Shown piece after piece: positions 45,361 through 56,362 of a stretch of DNA of 64,000 bases (its first letter is position 1; each line of letters starts with the position of its first letter). Origin of the DNA: Datisca glomerata (Eukaryota; Streptophyta; Magnoliopsida; Cucurbitales; Datiscaceae); contig QANY01002371.1 of the NCBI GenBank assembly GCA_003255025.1, positions 248,001 to 312,000 of the forward strand, written 5' to 3'. Under the pieces are notes generated by a model. The model saw only the letters and a program-made list of their open reading frames with translations, did not search any database and had not been told where the DNA came from. The position numbers and the translations under genes were made by a program.

Positions 45361-47880
45361 ATGTTTGAATATACACAAGTGTGTATAGAGATTAAAAAAA
45401 CTATCTATACCTCTTCCAATTGCACTTAACTAACATAATCATTGAGCAATTTTTTGTTTCATCTTCATGTAAAGTACTAATTCATATTATGTAAATTACT
45501 AATTTATATTTTCTTCATTTATATTAAAAATATTTTTATAAAAATATATATCATATTGCAACAAAAATGAAGTTCATTTAGTAATAAATAACTAATTAAA
45601 ATATTTATAATTAGTTTTAAGTCCTACTCATGAAGCAATATAGATTTCTTAAATATTTTACGTTCACAACACAAATTCGAAACATTTCATAATAAACAAA
45701 GGGAAATATGATTAAGTAAGATAAGATCAAAAGTGTTTTAGTAAAAGTAGTTTTGAAACGGAAGATAGAGGTTTGTCCATGTTACTTCAGAGTCAAAGAA
45801 TTCATAATTTTGGGCATTATTAGGCGTAAGTTCGTTACATTTAATTATTGAGATTTTAGTTCTTTTCTACCGAAAAATACTTTATTAAGCATTGTTTATA
45901 CATGGATTTCCACCCCTGATATACCCGTTGAGTCCACCGTCCTGGTCAGGCCTCTGTGATTATTTACTCATTAGCGTCAAGTTAAGTGGCAAGATTTTGA
46001 CGAACCCTTACCGTCTTGGGAATGAATTGAAAATATATGGCTTGGTAGGACTAAGATGAGGTTCGTTGTGTCGGTCCGTCGTTACGACCTTCTCAGTAGG
46101 CTTTAGATGCGTCGTCCTCTCATTGAGGATGAACTTAGGGACACGTGACAACGTCCTATACGTTGACATTTACATACACTTCACAATCATTCATGGTTGA
46201 ATATTTGATCATTTACATACACACTTGGAGGCTCTCTCTCCCTCTCCTTTTCCTTGGCAACCCCAAGAAAGTACTTCAAATCTAGCATTCTTTTTCTTGC
46301 ATACCTGTTATCCTATTCCTACTCATATTTGTTTATGCCCAGGGACATCTCTAATAATACAATTCGGTCATCTAAGGAGCGTTATGGTAATGTAAGTAAC
46401 TGTTGCCTCTATGAGAACATGCTTACAAGTATGTTAACAGTGTTTCTCTCATGGAGATATGAATTGCCTTTTGTTTTCTTTCCTAAACTTACTGACATCT
46501 TTGGCAAACTCGACATAGTCTGTTTATTTGAAATTTGAGTATATGAGGATTTGATTTTTCAAACTAAGCATCTTCTAGCTATGTAGAAAATGCAGAATTT
46601 CTGTAAACGTTCTGATTTGCCTTTTACATAAGTTGCTGAGAGCCTGAGAAAGCAAGTGTTGAAAATTAGTGTATGTTGCATAATGAACTACCTAGCAGAT
46701 CATACGATTTTGGCTCTATCTTCTCTTTGATGTAGTCTTTGATTTATATCTTGCCACATGTTATGTGAATTTTTGCCTGTTCATTGGCTTTCATTACACT
46801 CAAACAAATTTTATTCGTTGAAGTGTAATGTTTATTTTTTCAGCCATTATTGTATATCATTATTATCCGCCTTTTTGCTCATCATTTATTGCTGTCTCTT
46901 CCATATTATTTAGTTGCTTCATCTCCCCGTTCTCGGGACCATGCCGCATGTTGTATGAATTCTGATCATGTCAGACCTTTTAGTTCTTTTTTCTTGCGTC
47001 TCACGTCTTACTTGTGCGGGTTATAGCGTGTTATTCACGCCTTCAAATGTGCCTTTGTAGAGCAATCTTTCTTTTCCCCACTCAGAGAAAATCTCACAAA
47101 CACTGATTCACAGTTGGTATAGGTCTAGTGCCTTTTGAAAAATTATCTATCCATTTCCAGCTGTCATCCCTTCACTTTCTGTTATATCTTTCCGTTCCTT
47201 TCACTACAGGCTCATTGATAGAGTTTTTTTTTCACTAGTATGTTAAGATCTGTGACAAGAACATTGTAAAAGAATAATATAATAATTTATTGAAATAAGT
47301 ATGGAACAAATATACCGTCTCATAATTTCATTGCAGGAGTGTGAGTTGATGTACCACTTCCATTGGTAGGATTTTTTCTGTTTTCTCAAGGACTTAGGTT
47401 CAAATATAGAACCATGACCCCATTTTCACTTTGAGAGGAACTTACGAACTACCCATTTTCTTTTAAGAGGAGGACTTAGGTTCAAATAATGAACTATGAC
47501 CCCATTTATAAGCTTGCTTCTCGTTCAGATTTCATCGTGAGTGTTTCCTACTTTGTGAGAAGCTTCACTTTGATATTGAGAGGACTTGATTTGAGCATTT
47601 CTGTTTACAAATATTTCTTGGGAACATGTGACACAGTTTTTCAAGCTGTTATTTGACAGGTTGTTTCTTAATCTCCCTGTTGAGGATGTTGCTATCAACT
47701 CTTATGTTGGAGATGTCGTTGCTGATACAACTATAATCTTTTGTATATTTTTGTAATTTTCCTTTCTTCAAAACTTAGCAAATTTCCTCTATTCTTTCAT
47801 ATTATTGCTTCTCACATTGTCTCTCTTTCTTTTCCTTTACTCCCGCTTTCATATTTCTTCCTTTCTCCTTTTTGGTTTTT
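45361..47880. other. Unassigned region
   Basis: No recognisable gene. Positions 45757-45893 are the inverted counterpart of 15722-15857. Positions 46708-46785 recur at 59047-59122. An open stretch 46254-46538 (94 codons) resembles nothing I know. The segment 45910-46150 is locally more GC-rich, with ORF-poor text. Confidence 0.5.
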
Positions 47881-47884
47881 TCTA

Positions 47885-48475
47885 AGTGTTGAATACTCTT
47901 TCCAAGATTTCATCCGCCTTCTTCCTTCGAAATTCTCTTTCCTTTTCAATCTTCTTCCTATTCAAACTTCTTTCTTTTCATACTTTTTTCCATTTCGGAG
48001 TTCTTTCTTTTCAAAACTTCATTATTCCTTCTTTTGAGAGCTCTTCCTTTTCAGAATTTCATTATTTTCAAACTTCCTTTTATTCAAAGCTCTCTATTTT
48101 CAAAACTTCATTATTTCCAAACTTTCTTCTTTTTATAGCTCTTTTATTTCAGAGCTTCCTTCTTTTCATAGCTCTTCCTTTTCAGAGTTCCTTCTTTTCA
48201 GAACTTCCTCCCTTTCAGACTTCTTTCTTTTAAAAGTTCTTTCTTTTTAGACTTCTTTCCTTTTCGGAGTTCTTTCTTTTCAGAACTTTCTTCTTCCTTC
48301 TTTTTAGAGCTCTTCCTTTTCAGAATTTTGTTCTTTCTAAACATCCTTATTTTTAAAGCTCTATTTCTTATCAGAGCCCTTTCTTTTCAAAGTTTCCTTC
48401 TTTCCAAACTTCCTTCTTTTCAAAGCTCTTTCTTTTCAGAACTTCCTCCCTTTTCAGACTTCTTTCTTTTTTGTT
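47885..48475 (+). repeat. Polypyrimidine minisatellite, long tract
   Basis: About 590 bp of strongly strand-biased C+T sequence made of degenerate units such as CTTCTTTTCAGAGCTCTTTC and CTTCCTTCTTTTCAAAAC. Its open frames (47741-48037, 47886-48233) are low-complexity products of the repeat, not genes. A shorter tract of the same type lies at 50741-50927. Confidence 0.85.
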
Positions 48476-48509
48476 TTTTTTAAAGGGTAGTGCTGCATAC
48501 ACCATTTTT

Positions 48510-48805
48510 CGTGGACTTAAGCTCTTAGTGAGCTCAGAAGCTCATTTCCTTTAAAAAGAAAAACCAATAATGAACATAAGTCTTTGGTGAGCTCAGGGGC
48601 CCGTTTCCTTTAAAAAAAATAAGTCTTAATAGACATAAGCTCTTAGTGAGTTGAGAAACCCGTTTCCTTCTAAGATCGATGTTCGTAGACACTTCCAAAG
48701 ATATAAGCTTTTCACAAAACTCAGTGGCCCTAATTTTATTTTGAGAACGATGTCCATAGACACTCCCAAGAATATAAGCTTTTCGCAAAGCTCAGAGGCC
48801 CTAAA
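48510..48805 (+). repeat. Diverged tandem repeat, about 60-75 bp unit
   Basis: Five copies of a unit around ATAAGCTCTTAGTGAGCTCAG, GGCCC and TTTCCTT, alternating with GATGTTCGTAGACACTTCC-type spacers. Confidence 0.75.
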
Positions 48806-49060
48806 TTTCTTATCGGGCTCTTGTTAGAGTTTCTTCCGTTTGCTTTTCCTTTTCTTTTTCTCGTACACAAATATCAACGATAAGAATGTTGAACAACACC
48901 ATATATAATATTTTAATGGAATGAGTATACCGTAACTTTATTCTCGAAGCTCAAATTTCATTCCATAAAGAATTTCAAGAAACTGACTTCCTTAGCTTTG
49001 TAGCAGCGTATGATTTTTCTCATAAATTTAGATGTATTGGTGAAGCTTAATAAATGAAGC

Positions 49061-49740
49061 TGACAGTTCTATACAGTCTTATTTCTTAAACATCCTCACA
49101 AGAATTTTCATAACTTTTGATCAGGATCTATGAACTCAATTCTGTAAAATTTACCGAGAAGTAGACTTTTGTATCCTTCTGATGATATAAGATTTGCCAT
49201 GCAGTTGACTTCTAGTAAATTTAGTTTAATTCTCAAAGTTGTCCAGTGCACATATTCTGCTTTCTCGAACAGCCTTAACGAAAATCGTCATAACTTTTGG
49301 TTGTGAGCTCCTAAATCAATTCTATAAATTTCACCGAGAAGTAGACTTTCATATCTTCATAATAATGTATGATTCACCATGTAATCTACTCCCAATTGAT
49401 ACAGTATAATTTCCAAAATATACTTTTCTGCATAATATTTGTTTCGAAAGAGCATGCACGAAAACTACAATAACTTTGATCGGGAGCTCCAAATTGATTT
49501 TCGTAAAATTCTTCAATAAGTAGACTTTTGTATATTTCTGATGGCATATGATTCATAATGTATCGACCACCAGTTGTTACATTTTAATTTCTGAAGTTGA
49601 CAGTTCTGCATAATCTTCTTTCTAAAGAGCTTGTATGAAAATGCCATAACTTTTGCCTGGAAGCTCCAAATTGAGTTCCGCAAAATTCTTCAGGAAGAAA
49701 ATTTCCATATCTTTCAAATGTATTATTTTCTAAATAGCTC
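49061..49740 (+). repeat. Tandem repeat, about 178-187 bp unit, four copies
   Basis: Units start near 49064, 49251, 49424 and 49602. Each carries TTCTGCATA, GAAAA-GCCATAACTTTTG, GGAGCTCCAAATTGA, AAGTAGACTTTTGTAT and TATGATTCACCATG-like segments. It is diverged but clearly in register. Confidence 0.88.
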
Positions 49741-50524
49741 TCTTCCATTCAATTCAGTCTAAAAACTGAATCTGGTTGATACTTAATGGTTTTACATCAA
49801 AGATCATCCGCTTGAATTCTATAAATGTGATCCTGTTTGCAGGTAATTTTTGTACTACTCTTTCCCATTTCCATTGTCAAGACAATTCTGTTCCCGTCAT
49901 TGGTGTCTCCATTCCGGTAACAATGACCTATCCATTTTCGTCGTGAAGACATTTAAGTTTCCGCATCAAGACATTTCCGTTCACGTTGTTTGTTCATCCC
50001 TTATTTCCCCACACTTTTACACACGGAAAAGAAAAGAGAAGATCTTAGAATATACACTGGTCAAAATTTTATTTTTTTAGTTCATCGATCAAGAAGGAAT
50101 TTTTTTTATAGCTTGAGATAACCTAAAATTCAAATTTTAAATCCAAGATTTGATTTAATTTTAAAATTTCAGATAAGATGTTTCAAAATTCAGAACATGA
50201 TATAAAATTTGAATTAGAATGCAAGATAATCTTATCAAAGAAAATTGTAGATAAAATATTTTATCATTCAAAATACGATAAACTTATCGTTTCAGATAAG
50301 ACATTTTGAAATTCAAAATTCCAAATATAATATAAGATTCGAATTTGAATTTAAGATTTAAAATTTTGTTTATCATATAACACATGCGTCAAATTGATTT
50401 AAAATTTTTTTTTGACCTTTTCAGATCTATTTTTGTTTATTTCAAATAATAATGGTGTAAAATAAATAGGCCAATAATAACGTGAATCGATTAAACAAGG
50501 AACGGGTTTATCCTTTTTCACTTC
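49741..50524. other. AT-rich spacer
   Basis: No gene. The part 50105-50360 repeats phrases such as TTCAGATAAGA and AAATTCAAAAT at irregular spacing. Confidence 0.45.
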
Positions 50525-50740
50525 TTGTTCCGTTGCCATGCTGTTTCCGTTTCAGCTTCCAATTTGTTTCTGTTTCCAGTTTCGTGCCCGTTGTCATTTT
50601 TATTCTCATTACCACGACGTTTCCAATGCCATTATCACTACATTTCTGTTGACATTATCACGACATTTCTGTTGTTGTTGCCACATTGCTTCCCGTTCTC
50701 GTCGTCATAACATTTCTCGTTCTCATCGCCATAACGTTTC
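50525..50740 (+). repeat. Short-unit tandem repeat
   Basis: Degenerate units of about 25 bp with CGTTGTCAT(T/A)ATCACGACATTTC-like text, then CGTTCTCGTCGTCATAACAT. Related phrases occur at 49865-50000. It leads directly into the polypyrimidine tract at 50741. Confidence 0.65.
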
Positions 50741-50927
50741 CTTTCTTTTCAGATTTCTTCCTTTTCAAACTTCTTTCCCCTCAAACTTCTTTCTTTTCAG
50801 ACTTCTTTCTTTTTAGAGTTATTTCTTCTCATAGCTTCATTCTTCCTTCTTTTCAGAGGTCTTTCTTTTCAGAGCTTTCTCTTTTCAGAACTCTATTCTT
50901 TCCAAACTTTCTTCTTTTCAAAGCTCT
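50741..50927 (+). repeat. Polypyrimidine minisatellite, short tract
   Basis: Same unit vocabulary as 47885-48475. It ends at CAAAGCTCTTTA, immediately where copia E homology begins. Confidence 0.8.
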
Positions 50928-51149
50928 TTACTGCCTCTTTATCACATTTTACTAAACCTTAACAATTGGTGCACACTAACTTGTGGAACTTCCCCCATGT
51001 ATTCTAGAGAAGGTTCAAATACTACATCATATTTTTAGATGACTTTAGTAGGTAAACTTGGATCTCCCCTCTCAAACTTACATTTAAGACTCTCAAAGTC
51101 TTTGTCCAATTTAAATCACTTGCTATAAATCAATTTTCAACCACCTTAA
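50928..51149 (+). pseudogene. Copia E integrase fragment
   Basis: Matches D 41780-42001 with substitutions and indels. It ends at CCACCTTAA where the solo LTR is inserted; the sequence resumes at 53411. Confidence 0.85.
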
Positions 51150-51616
51150 TGTTGGAATCGGCGGTGGCGTGCTGCGGAGGCGTGATGGTTTAAAAAATTT
51201 ATTTATTTATTTATAAAACGAAAACAAATGAGACGCCACAGTTTCAAAAAATAAAATCTTTGTAACGAAAAATACTTTTTCTCATCGGATCCATTATATA
51301 TACATTGAAATCTAAAAAGTATAAATATATGAATTATACTTCTTGTAGCCTATCAAGTATCATTGTCAACAACGAACTGAAGGTTCTACGAACAACGGAC
51401 TGTGAGATCCATACCAAGATCTTTCAAGTCAATCCTCAAACATACTAGGACGTGTGTGGGCTCGTAGAATTTATCAAAGACACTTTTTTGTCTCTAGATG
51501 TACTCAACACATGAGATCTAGAGATTTGGAGAAGAACTTTTTTTAGACAAAAACTCTGAAAAAGAATTGGAGTATCCACAAAGTCTTTGATTAACATTTA
51601 ATCACAGTGAATGCTT

Positions 51617-51763
51617 CAATCACTTAATCATACACTTCTTTAGGCCAATATATATATATATATATCAATCACTTAATCATACACTTCTTTAGGCCAATAT
51701 ATATATATATATATCAATCACTTAATCATACACTTCTTTAGGCCAATATATATATATATATAT
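51617..51763. repeat. Three copies of a 49 bp unit next to an undetermined base
   Basis: CAATCACTTAATCATACACT starts at 51617, 51666 and 51715, each unit ending in an AT run. The third copy runs into the single N at 51764. Confidence 0.92.
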
Positions 51764-51819
51764 NAAAAAAATAACAAATTATTTATAAATGTGTCATTAC
51801 AGTGGGACCCACTATAATT

Positions 51820-51970
51820 GGTGCAACACTATAATGCTCGCGGCACTACAGTGTGTCGTGCAGAGCTGTAGTGCCTCACGACACTATTGACTCACGACAC
51901 CACTGTAGTGCCATGAGACACTACAATGTGCCACATGTCACTGTAGTGTCCTGTGACACTATAGTAATTC
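51820..51970. repeat. Cluster of CACTGTAGTG / CACTACAGTG motifs
   Basis: About ten near-copies of a short motif mixing CACTACAGTG, CACTGTAGTG, CACGACACTA and GTGACACTATAG in both orientations, so many can pair with one another. Confidence 0.75.
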
Positions 51971-53415
51971 ATGTCAATCTCTGATTCAAAATGAGTGATT
52001 GATATGTGGCAGTCTAACATACCACGTGATAATTTTTCTAAATTTTTTATTTATTTTAATCAGATAAATATCTAGATATCAGTTAATTCAAAATTAATTT
52101 ATTTGGTTACCCCTATCAACTAACTTATCTGTTAGTTCACAAATAACAGATTTAGTTGATTCAAATTTGAATTATTATTATCTCATAATAATTTAATATT
52201 AATTAGTTTCATAAATTAAATGTGTTTTCTCACTTATCAATTAACACAAAAATTAATCGATATAATTATTTAATTATAATTGCCAAAAATTATAATAAAT
52301 ATTTTAATTAATTAATTGCATATAATTATATACTCGCCCCCAAAAATTTAATTCATATCGCAAGCTAGACATTTTCTCATTTCCTAAAATATTCACACCA
52401 TATACTGTGCAGTATAGAGGTGACTCAGAGATCTTAGACCCATAATTCTAAGCTCTAATAAACTAGATTGTTAGTTAAACTCTGTAATTAAATAATCTTG
52501 TTTATTAATTTAATCATTACTCCACTATAAATATGGAATTGTACTCTTAGTAATTATAGAATATATTTACAGAGTATTCTCGTGTAGTCCATTGATATAA
52601 TCACTTCATATAGTTCTATCCTTCAATTATTGGTTCGTAAATTAGAGCTGATCAAAATTATCATTTTACCTTTCTAATTACCAATTGATCCTTAAATATC
52701 ATTAATTCACTAGTGAATTGTCAATTTATAATCGTATTATAAATTTAAACTCAATAACAATTCAATTCCAAAATTAACATTTAAGGAAACCAATATATGA
52801 TCTGTTAGAAAAACTTGGATTCTAAATCTTGTAAGATCATGTTCCCAGCCATTCATATCACTGAATTTCTAAAACAAAAGTCACTAGTTTGTTTTACAAA
52901 CAAAACTTAATGAATGAATCAAAAGATCCAGTTTACATGCATAGGAGTTCATGACTACTCAGGATTTAGACTGATATACATATGATCATCAGATTTGATG
53001 TGTATGAAATCTTTATGATAAACGGTAAGTTAATAAATATATTAATCCACATAGGTCGAGTACTATATAATCTAATTATATAAAGTACATTCACTAAGAT
53101 GTCTATCCACATTAGTGATCTGGATCAAGATCACATGCATTCAAAAAATGCTTAGTAAACCGTACTAGCAATCATTCATTAAAGATTTCATACTTTAATA
53201 TGTTACGGACTATTTCATTCATTAAATAATGATTTTAATCTTCTCGTACTTGTAAAAGATCATACTCTCATTAATGAATATAAAATTTTCATATATTTAT
53301 ATAAATTATTCAACAATAATTTAAAAAGAACAATTACAAGAAAAATGTAATTTCAATAATTTCATATTAAAAATGTTTAAACACATGCTTTGAGGGCACT
53401 GAACCCAACACTTAA

Positions 53416-54410
53416 AAACACTACAATCGGATTGGGGAGGGAAGTTTAGAGTCTTTGCTGAATTTTTGATATCACATGGCATAGAAGTGAATTGTGTGTT
53501 TGTTGGATACTTTCAATCACATAAAGGCTATCTCTGCCTTCACCCTCCTAGCAGAATGTACATATCCATAAAGGTGCTTTTTCAATAATCAAGATTTCCC
53601 TTTGCCCATGGTTTTGGTCTGTCCAAAACCAACTAGAAATACCACCAGTAAAACAAGGAGTCAGTTTTCAATTTTATGCAGGTGATTATACAGAACCAGC
53701 TCCTCAATTTCGTCTAGAAAGACAACTAAATACACCCTTTTAAGCTTCACCAGAGCATGAAGTTTCTTCAGGTAACTTCGCACACTCTCCTCTTGCATCG
53801 ATTGTAGAACCAACCACTATCAGAATTGTATTAACCTTGGTAGTAACCTACAAATAGACAGTCAGCCAGCTAGATGTAAACAATGCCTTCCTTAATGGGA
53901 GGTTTGCAGTATAATACTTCATGGTTCAACCTGAGGGTTATATCACCACATCATCTCCCACTTATGTATGGAAACTAAAGAAGGCACGATATGACCCTAT
54001 GCAGACCCCTCGGGCATGGTATGACGGCCTGAAAGGAACTTGCTACAATGGGGTTTTAGGAGTACAACATAAGATACTTCACTGTTTGTCTACAAGCATG
54101 AACAGTGTATTCTTATTCTTCTAGTACACGTTGATGATATCATTGTTACAGGTAACAGTTCAGACAGAATTCAAGCTCCTATTCATGACCTTAATAAGAA
54201 CTTTGCACTGAAAAACTTAGGCAGCATTCATCATTTCCTTGGCATGGAAATAGTAAGATCTTGCACTGATTTTCACTTAACCCAAGTTAGCTATAACTGA
54301 ACTTCTTCATACGACAAACATGAGCAATGCTAAAGCTTGCCCCATTTCCTATACCACCTCTGTCAAGCTGCACAATGATTCTCCTGCTGATTTCTGAGAT
54401 GTTTCATTTT
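53416..54410 (+). pseudogene. Copia E integrase tail and reverse transcriptase fragments
   Basis: Matches D with two internal deletions. RT text resumes at IVEPTTIRIVL (about 53801) and includes the open stretch 53921-54124 (MVQPEGYITTSSPTYVWKLK). A VDD-type catalytic box (HVDD, about 54126-54137) is present. Multiple stops. Confidence 0.85.
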
Positions 54411-54469
54411 ATAGAAATATATTCGAAGGCCTTTAGTACTTAGTTCTTACAAGGCAAGATATTGCATTC

Positions 54470-55284
54470 ACTGTCAACAAGTTGAGCCAATTCATTCAGA
54501 AACCCATGATCACTCACTGCCAAGCCTGCAAACAATTACTTAGATGCCTCAAAGGGTCAATTTTATGACGGGCTCTTGATCAAACCAGCTTCTAATCTCA
54601 CATTGGAGGCCTGCTCAAATGCAGACTGGGCCTTAAACCTGAATGGTTGCAAATCAATAGGAGGATATGTTGTCTTTCTTGGAAATTCTCTTATCTCTTG
54701 ATCCTCCAAGAAGCAACCAATGGTAGCATGCTCAAGTACATAGAGTAAATACGCTAACACAGTAGCTGAAATCACATGGATTCAATCTCTTCTCATATCT
54801 CACATTGGAGGCCTACTCAGATGCAGACTGGGCCTCAAACCTGAATGATCGCAGATCAATAGGAGGATATTATATCTTTCTTGGGAATTTTCTTATCTTC
54901 TGATCCTCCAAGAAGCAACCACTAGTTGCATGCTCAAGTACATAAAGTGAATTTCGGACACTTGCTAACACAGCAGTAGAAACCACTTGGATTCAATCAC
55001 TTCTCATACAACTACATGTTTCTCTCTCTACTACTCTAGTTATTTGGTGCGACAACATGAGTGCATCTTCTCTGGCTGGTAATTCAGTATTACAAGCACG
55101 AACCAAGCTCCTGGAGATAGATGTACACTTCATTGAAGACATGGTCATTGATAAAGCTCTAAAAATCCAGTTTGTCTCATCTCATGATCAAATTGTAGAT
55201 GTTCTGACTAAGTCCATCTATGTCACTCAATTACAATACCTCAAATCCAAGATTCAAATGAAAACGTCCCCCTTTCTCTTGAGG
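54470..55284 (+). pseudogene. Copia E RNase H with internal duplication
   Basis: The block around LTLEA-SDADWASNLND occurs twice, at 54596-54796 (diverged) and 54797-55015 (near-identical to copia D 43998-44213). The C-terminal stretch 55057-55377 is open. The second copy looks like sequence acquired from copia D. Confidence 0.88.
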
Positions 55285-55288
55285 GGGA

Positions 55289-55501
55289 TGATAGAGTATA
55301 TACACAGCAAACTAACGTCAACTTGGAGCTTGAATATCTACATGTGCTATTTCCATCCAGTCGCGATGCAGAGTTGACGAACCAACCTAACAACTTTCAT
55401 TTTGTATCTTGATTACAAAATAATAGAAAGAAGAGTTGGTATTCTTGCTCATCGAATACACTCTGTCTGCCCCTATTCTTGAGTTCTACTACAATTCTTC
55501 T
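55289..55501 (+). repeat. Copia E 3' LTR, short form (213 bp)
   Basis: From TGATAGAGTATATACACAGC to CAATTCTTCT, followed by GTTAT (55502-55506). It has the same length and internal structure as the copia D 5' LTR, unlike the copia D 3' LTR. Confidence 0.88.
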
Positions 55502-55506
55502 GTTAT

Positions 55507-56360
55507 TACAGAACGAATATCAATTTTCAATGGTTCAATATTGCAGTAAAAAAGTTTATAAGTTGTTAATGACGTTAAATGCATTATTGTTCGTGTAGCT
55601 AGCCTGGCATGGGGAAAGACGCTTCAGTAGATTTTACTGCAAATGATCTCTGATAAAACTTATGACCATATTATAGTTTAAAAACTTTCTAGTTTTTATG
55701 GGTAGAGAGAAAGTTATCGAATTTCTCTACATGTAAGATTTGATTGCAACCACTTTGAATAGGTAATGATGTAATTTTATTTGGACGTTGTATGCAATAT
55801 TTATTCGTGTAATAAAATTCAAATTTTGTAAACGCTTTTTATACTATAATTCTTTTTTCATAAAAAAAATTGCCAAATTTCCTGAAATTGGGGATCATTA
55901 ATTAGAAAACTAGGTCCTAGAAAATGTTTCAATAGAAAATTTTAGGAAAAATATATTTTTGGTCCTCTAACTTTCTATAATCTCTCTATGTGATCCTCTA
56001 ATTTTAAAACTAAACTCCTTTAGTCCTCTATCTTTCAAAAATTGTTTCTTTGTGATCTTTCCGTAAAGTGTATTGAAGTGGATGCTGACTGGATGATGAC
56101 GCTAGTTAACTCATTCTTAATTGGACACTTACAATGCCCTAAGTCTAAACTCATAGTATATACGTACATAAATTTAAAACATCAATGATAGGCGAGTTCC
56201 AAACACCCACTTTCTAGTTTCCATTGATTTTCAGTTGCCGCAAATTTATATCACTGGTCGGCCAGTCTACCACTAGTTGTTCCTTTCCCCTTTATTTTGT
56301 ATTAGATTGTATTAGAGAAAGGAACAAGAACAAGTGAGAAGCAAAGATATTAAAGAAGAA
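55507..56360. other. Duplicated 3' flank of copia E and unassigned spacer
   Basis: 55507-55806 matches 44778-45083. The remaining 550 bp show no gene before the pseudogene at 56363. Confidence 0.7.
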
Positions 56361-56362
56361 AA

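Larger units (their letters stand above)
51150..53410. mobile_element. Solo LTR (2261 bp) with perfect CTTAA target duplication
   Basis: From TGTTGGAATCGGCGG to CTGAACCCAACA, flanked by CTTAA at 51145-51149 and 53411-53415. The interrupted copia sequence reads straight through in copia D. No ORF or internal domain. It contains a 49 bp tandem repeat and a cluster of CACTGTAGTG-like motifs. The TG...CA ends and 5 bp duplication support an LTR; the family is not identified and its strand cannot be set. Confidence 0.85.
50928..55501 (+). mobile_element. Copia E: partial, rearranged duplicate of copia D
   Basis: Homology to copia D starts at D position about 41780 (integrase) and runs through the 3' LTR into the 3' flank. 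Relative to D it lacks D 42070-42370 and D 42690-43200. It has a 2.26 kb solo LTR inserted at 51150 and a tandem duplication in RNase H (54596-54796 and 54797-55015). There is no 5' LTR or gag. Confidence 0.88.

Noticed and set aside
47741..48233. Two overlapping plus-strand frames rich in Phe and Ser
   Set aside because: Translation of a polypyrimidine minisatellite; low complexity, no protein features.
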